From contig CM030833.1 in the NCBI GenBank assembly GCA_018105865.1, forward strand, positions 30,657,140 through 30,721,139: DNA of 64,000 nucleotides, in the 5' to 3' direction. The notes under the pieces are model-generated. The model saw only the letters and a program-made list of their open reading frames with translations. It was not told where the DNA came from and did not search any database. The DNA comes from Metaphire vulgaris. Lineage: Eukaryota; Annelida; Clitellata; Crassiclitellata; Megascolecidae. Shown here one piece after another: positions 59,817-64,000 of the stretch (positions are counted from its first letter, which is position 1; each line of letters starts with the position of its first letter). The translations under genes and the position numbers were made by a program.

Positions 59817-61640
59817 CGTTGCGGGGAGGGTTAAATGTTGTTGTAGATGTCACTCAGGAAAGCAAAGACCTCCAAGCAAGAGAAAGACCCTCGAGCATCA
59901 TCAAAGTCAACTCCAGTCCCAACCCCTGCTGCTTTGCCCCAATATTTTATTTTGCCTTTTTATTGATAATTTATCTGCTGTTGTATGTATTGCATTATCA
60001 TGGTTGACTAAGTTTTGTGTTTCTTGTTTTCAGGATCTATTTTGCCACACAGAGGTCCATCATGTCTTGTATTCGTTGATTCCAGCATCCGGTTGCTTTG
60101 GTTTTGGCTGGCTCTTTGTTTCACTTTGGTTGCGGCTGTCTGTTGTGTGTGTTTCGTTCGGTGCTGTGGCAGATGCAGTCAAGTTTTTTGTGTGAGCGCC
60201 GGTTACGAGGCGTTGCTTTTTCCGACGGCCGTCCGTCATTTTCTATAGGCCTATTTAATGTGCTTGGTTTATTTCTTTTATTGTACTTTTTTCAGGATGC
60301 ACGGTGCCATTTTATTTCTTTGTAAAATGCATTTATGATTGATCTTGTATAGGCCTATGGTTTTTTTATGACTTTCTGTACAGGTACAGATACTTCAGCT
60401 TCAGGACACAAAAGCAGGATCACAGAGAGCTCAAGTTGCCCTATCTGTATGTCTGTGTGTATCTATATTTGTGTGTGTTTGTGTATATCTGTATTTTGTG
60501 TTTGTGTGTATTTTTTCCAGGACGGGAATTCCTCCTTGTTTTGGGGTAGACTGAAAACAAATTTGTAATCTCTCAACAGTTATAACAATAATGTATTTTA
60601 GCTTGGCGGCATTAAATTTTAAAAGGTAAAAGAATTTTCTCATTTGTTTTTCTCCGTGCGCTTGAAATAGAATATATCTAATATAAATGTAATATAATCT
60701 GATTGACTGTTGAAAGACAATTTGTTTTCTTCTTTGGACCTTCCCTATTTCTCTAAAATTGTTAGTTTTTGGGGTTTGTTCCAAACATTTTGAAAGTCAA
60801 ATCTCAACATTTTAATTCTAAAATTTCTGGGGGGTCTCCCTCTCAAGCTCACAGCTTCATCGCAGCGAGAGGGTGAACAGCTAATCATATGGGATTATCT
60901 TGAGGCTGTCCTTCATGTTTTGGAAAGTCTCAATGAGTTGATTATCTGGCCAATGTGAGCAGCAATTGATTCTATTTAACTGATTGTCTGAATTTTGTAT
61001 ATTGATTGTCATTTTAGGGGAATAATCAGCCGTCATCTGGTTCGTCATCTTGTGGACTCGACTACCGTTTGGCAACGCGTTGCTTATCCAGATCTACCTC
61101 GAGCGACTGGCAGTTTCGTCTCCTGCTGAATCTTCTGTGTATTCTCTATTTGAAGATGCTTCTCAGCAGTGATATTTTACTTCAAAAATAATTACTTTTA
61201 CTCTTTAGTTTTGGCTTTCTTATTTGACTTTCAATTTCAGTTATAATTTTACTTTGTAAATAATTGTTATATACTATTAATTTTAATTACTGTGTTTTTA
61301 TATATATATCAGACCTTCCAGGCTTCCACTCCATTTATTTCCTTTAACAGCAGTAAGTCACTGGGCTAATATGCTGAATGCACAGCATTATTATACAGTG
61401 TGACATATAACAAATATGAATGGCTGCCACTTACCATTGCATGCACTGAAACATTTAGCGCAATACCTAAGCTGTCACTATCAGACGGATACAATATCAG
61501 TATGTGTGCAATGACTGCAAGTCTGCAATCAAATGTAAATGATTCAATATGCAATGCTGTTGAGCTTCATGTTTGTAGGTGCCCTGGTCATACTTTAAAA
61601 AATTGCCAAATATCACTCCTTTTTCTACCAGCAAGCTGTG
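59817..61640 (+). other. Possible exons of an unidentified gene; no family recognised
   Basis: A frame at 59847-59960 begins MSLRKAKTSKQEKDPRASSK. An acceptor-like TTTTCAG near 60033 opens a frame with one hydrophobic stretch, LLWFWLALCFTLVAAVCCVC, followed by a Cys-rich run. Further acceptor-like starts are at about 60381 and 61016. The pieces could form a small single-pass membrane protein gene, but I could not chain them in phase, and the surroundings are repeat-rich. Treat as unassigned. Confidence 0.2.
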
Positions 61641-61645
61641 TAGAT

Positions 61646-61718
61646 AAATAATAATAATAATATAATATAACAAGGTTTAAAGTGGTTCAGTAGGGACTGC
61701 CCTGTGTGAGAACCACTG
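61646..61718 (-). mobile_element. LINE tail fragment (family B), second copy
   Basis: Nearly identical to 57692-57756 across TAATATAACAAGGTTTAAAG to GAGAACCACTG; on the minus strand it ends in ATT repeats. Confidence 0.65.
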
Positions 61719-62017
61719 TATAAACACGTACTGTTCTATTTAGACACTTGAGAGTCAAGATGAATGAAATGTTTGTAAGAATAAACCGGGAGACAGCAGA
61801 AGTACAAACAGTACGGTCTGCCTGAACAGTCTGGCATGAACATAAATTTGAAATAAAATGGGAGAAGTTAATTTTACTGCAACTAATAATTACTACTTTT
61901 TAATTTAATTTTTGGTGTCCTTATTTTACTTATAGTTTATATTTCAGCCGTAAACTATGTTTTACTTCGTATATCAGTTTTACTGAACTAACTGCAAACA
62001 ATTTTTAATTTCAGTTC

Positions 62018-62232
62018 AGCAACATATCACTGCTTCTCAAGACAGGACTTCAACAGCAGCAGAGAATTTCTGTCACTGCCTGAGTGGATCTTCAAGACCA
62101 ATTTCTTCAGCGTGTGTGGATTTGACTCAAGAGTGTGCCATGGCAGCGATCTGCTCGTCGTTTACCTCTCAATTTCGTCAGCAACCGCCCTTTTGCTCTG
62201 GTTGCAGTGCTATGTAACTGGTATGCAGTGAT
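62018..62232 (+). other. Possible terminal exon, unidentified
   Basis: After a plausible acceptor (TTTAATTTCAG at about 62017), two frames stay open for about 70 codons. One contains SREFLSLPEWIFKTNFFSVC and a hydrophobic LLVVYLSISSATALLLWLQC; the other ends FTSQFRQQPPFCSGCSAM before a stop. Neither matches a family I know, and both cannot be coding. Low confidence. Confidence 0.15.
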
Positions 62233-62489
62233 GGGCAACTAACTGAAAACAGTTTAACTACAACTAAATTTAAACTAGAGGTAAGTAGTTAAACTTTTAG
62301 TTGCAAACTAACTTTCTAAAATCATTTTTGCTCTCAACTCTTGCGGAAATAACTAGGCAAAATGTTTCCAAGAAGTTCTATCTTCTGTTAATTGTCTTCC
62401 TTCTATGGTTGAAATTCCTTTCATGCTCATATCTTCTCTGGTGTCCCACTATTTCCTGGGTCTTCCTCTTGCTTTATTTCTTGTTTGAG

Positions 62490-62562
62490 TCCCCCTGTCA
62501 ACAAGTGTCAAACTTTTTCAAACTCTCCCCTAAATTGACGTAATTAATGGACAGCCCCTATA
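62490..62562 (+). mobile_element. Right-end fragment of the GGCTGTCCATTAATTA MITE
   Basis: CCCCCTGTCAACAAGTGTCA...GACGTAATTAATGGACAGCC matches the last about 75 bases of 28594-29007. Confidence 0.8.
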
Positions 62563-63184
62563 CACAGTTATCTATTAATGAACAGTTGGCCTACAGGCAC
62601 GGAGATTATACAGCTTTAATAGATCAAAAATACCATGTCTATATCACCCTCCGTGCACCGTGTTCGAGTCAGTTCACTCACTCCTCCAGTTTCCGTTATT
62701 CCAAGTGCATACATTCCCAGTAGATTGTTCGATATTAATATTCATTTTAAGACCTGGCTTCAGCCCATAGGCCTACGCTTATAAAGCAGCACTTAAAACA
62801 CGTTATATATAAAATGTGACTCAATAAAAAACATGTCACTGTATATTTGTCCATAACTTTGGCAAATGTGAACTGATTTTCAAAATGTTTTCTCTGTTTG
62901 ACTCAGAAGTAAATGGAGGCAGTGACCCTATTCGCAGTCCTCAGACTATATTTCTCTGAGGTTCAGAGAAATTCATGGTCCCTGCTTTGTGGTGTCATTG
63001 GCCTATTTGGCCAATTTATTCAGCATAATGAGGTAGTTGCATTTTTCACCCCATCACAGTGTGGCCTAATTGAAATACGTCTCTGTTTTAAAGTAGCCAA
63101 AGCACTGACGCTCAGTCTATAATGGCGAGTTTTGAAGGGAATGCAGTTACTGCCGGTAGAATTTTCTCTTAGCTGATTGTTGAT

Positions 63185-63360
63185 CATTAGCGTCGCCACG
63201 GGGGGGCAACTGCCCCCTCCAACCTGCCCCAGACCACCTACCAGATTCGCGCAAATCCGGTGGGAAAGTTTTCTGTGGAGGGGGGCTGAGGGGTGGGTAA
63301 GGAATCTGACACGTTAGCCCTTCCCCCTCCCCCAACCAACAATTCCTGGCGACGCCACTG
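63185..63360. mobile_element. MITE with CGTCGCCA ends
   Basis: Left TAGCGTCGCCACGG and right CCTGGCGACGCCACTG are imperfect inverted repeats. No target duplication survives. GC-rich interior, unlike its AT-rich surroundings. Confidence 0.6.
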
Positions 63361-63722
63361 GGCGGCAGGTGGGTGCCCGTGGCCCACTCCCGCCCACCCA
63401 TCTGGCCCATCGCCCTCCATTCCCTACTTTAAGTTTGGTGTAATGCCCGGGCGCTGATTGCTTCGAAGACGGCGGCTAAACAGTTGCCGCTGCAATGAGA
63501 CTGAGACTCCCAGCAAAGAACATATTTCTCTTTACCCCACCCACACGCACTATTCAACTCAGCAGCCACTTGGTGGGTGGGTGGGTTGGGATGGGAGAGG
63601 GGTTAAGAGGTCAATTCTTGTCGAAAATCATACCCAGAGGCAGCCGGAAACAACGTCGAAATTGCGTATCGTGTGCGTGCATTTGAGTTTGTCATAGTTG
63701 TACTTAACTGCTTACTCATGGC

Positions 63723-63911
63723 TGCTGAACCAGTGGCGGCTCCAGGATTTGGCAAGTGGAGGGCCGTCGGGGTGACAACTTCTAATCATGGGGGCCTACC
63801 ATTTGTTGCTAGGTATGTAGTATTAAGTGTAGGGGCCCAACAGGGGCCAGGCACTCAATAGGGGCACGGGCCCTCCCGCTCTCCCCCTGTGGAGCCGCCA
63901 CTGTACTGAAC
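63723..63911. mobile_element. hAT-like MITE with 8-bp TSD
   Basis: The element is 63731-63903 with perfect tips CAGTGGCGGCTCCA and TGGAGCCGCCACTG. The flanks TGCTGAAC and TACTGAAC differ by one base. No coding capacity. Confidence 0.85.
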
Positions 63912-64000
63912 CAGTTGCTTATTGCGCTATATAAAATGAGACATTTCGTGATCGCGTGATGCCAATGGTCTAGTGTTTCTCTTTATCTGCAGGATTGTTC

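Overview
The window is nuclear DNA of an invertebrate bilaterian animal. The protein-coding genes are split by many GT-AG introns (two GC-AG) and separated by AT-rich DNA full of microsatellites, 8-bp-TSD miniature transposons, non-LTR retrotransposon tails and SINE-like pieces. A tyrosine decarboxylase-type enzyme next to an invertebrate-style nicotinic receptor argues for a protostome or ambulacrarian. The sequence does not let me name the phylum. No tRNA or rRNA gene, CRISPR array, operon or prokaryotic feature was seen.

Layout. 1-629: end of a 17-bp satellite array. 899-2688 (+): omega-class glutathione transferase, first exon missing. 2.7-6.6 kb: intergenic repeats and a 48-unit tetranucleotide array. 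6.66-17.2 kb (+): a promoter-like cluster (CCAAT, CRE, TATA) followed by a complete group II PLP decarboxylase (tyrosine/aromatic amino acid decarboxylase, about 632 residues, 14 coding exons). 20.8-30.75 kb (+): a nicotinic acetylcholine receptor alpha-type subunit in nine coding exons, whose cytoplasmic-loop exon changes reading frame twice. 31.4 kb: opposed poly(A) signals between convergent genes. 32.98-43.6 kb (-): PPP4R1, the HEAT-repeat regulatory subunit of protein phosphatase 4, with a 1.3-kb acidic disordered exon and one apparent 1-nt insertion near its 3' end. 43.6-45.4 kb: divergent intergenic region. 45.4-56.0 kb (+): Tousled-like kinase, 21 coding exons, 778 codons, complete kinase domain. 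56-64 kb: TLK 3' region, then mostly mobile-element debris with two recognisable LINE C-termini, plus unassigned possible exons.

The genes are not a pathway cluster. The decarboxylase (biogenic amine synthesis) and the receptor (cation-selective fast transmission) are both neuronal. PPP4R1 and TLK are nuclear or signalling housekeeping genes arranged head to head. I found no convincing novel multi-gene system. The most interesting items are: a phase-symmetric 36-nt TLK microexon that supplies the catalytic-loop Asn, two family-supported GC-AG introns, reading-frame breaks in the receptor and PPP4R1, a short inverted-repeat element carrying telomere-like repeats, and a dense set of short hAT-like elements with intact 8-bp target duplications.
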